From Centropus unirufus (Eukaryota > Chordata > Aves > Cuculiformes > Centropidae): a stretch of DNA of 64,000 bases. Below are positions 63,815 to 64,000 of the stretch, piece after piece (position 1 is the first letter of the stretch; each line of letters opens with the position of its first letter). The position numbers were made by a program, and so were the translations under genes. The stretch lies in assembly GCA_013397695.1 (NCBI GenBank), contig VYZI01000128.1, positions 1,631,725 through 1,695,724 of the forward strand. Reading direction: 5' to 3'. The notes beneath the pieces were generated by a model that saw only the letters and a program-made list of their open reading frames with translations, ran no database searches and was not told the DNA's origin.

Positions 63815-64000
63815 AAGCAGCGTGGAAGAGGATGGGCAAAAGTTCTGATGAGCCCAGGACAAAAGAGCAGGGACTGTGACCACCTGTGATGTAACACAGC
63901 TGGAATCTCTCATGGAAAGAGACATAGGGAAAAAAAAAATGTGAAAACTCTATACCCAGGTGTAAATACCTTTTATATTTTTCATGCACTCATTATGTCA
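63815..64000 (+). repeat. 186-bp direct duplication, copy B (cut by window end)
   Basis: Matches 63338-63523 up to the last base of the window, so the true right end of the repeat, and any further copies, lie outside. An A10 run at 63930-63939 replaces most of the G12 run of copy A. Confidence 0.93.

Noticed and set aside
1..64000. CRISPR arrays, operons, prophage or other prokaryotic systems
   Set aside because: No regularly spaced repeats, no dense coding and no ribosome-binding pattern; CR1 and MIR-like repeats place the sequence in an amniote genome.

Overview
This window looks like vertebrate, most probably avian, nuclear DNA with no gene I can recognise. It is AT-rich and full of stops, with poly-A/T runs, microsatellites and assembly gaps (Ns at 5412, 9987-10021, 23223 and 42799-42854). 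The longest open frame is 148 codons, about what chance gives in 64 kb of this composition. The assignment to birds rests on several CR1 LINE pieces: one strongly recognisable CR1 reverse-transcriptase region (11541-12190) and three short CR1 3' tails (49033-49110, 52411-52488, 59759-59860). CR1 is the dominant LINE of birds and is also common in crocodilians and turtles. Two older MIR/L2-type remnants (48857-48985, 60851-60980) fit an amniote background. There are no bacterial features, operons or CRISPR arrays.

Layout. 1-11540: plain AT-rich non-coding sequence with two gaps and a possible ancient repeat near 6855-6975. 11541-12190: two CR1 pieces meeting head to head. 12191-21653: non-coding, with a possible LINE reverse-transcriptase relic near 13353-13535. 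21654-24792: a 1569-bp segment present twice head to tail, the copies separated by one N. This is most likely two overlapping contig ends that were never merged. The segment is more GC-rich than its surroundings and carries an RFX X-box-like site. 24793-42798: a long stretch without genes, with a CpG-enriched patch at 32936-33177 and an AATGG/AATAG pentanucleotide array at 40697-40800. 42855-60980: scattered ancient repeats, perfect inverted repeats, a G-quadruplex motif and one unexplained minus-strand open frame (56174-56521). 60981-64000: non-coding, ending in a diverged 186-bp direct duplication cut by the window edge.

The sequence is best read as intergenic or deep-intronic DNA. Since no genes could be identified, no pathway or gene cooperation can be described. 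The two best-supported observations are the probable false tandem duplication around 23223 and the inverted CR1 pair at 11541-12190, whose arrangement matches a twin-primed 5' inversion. I found nothing I would call a new biological system.
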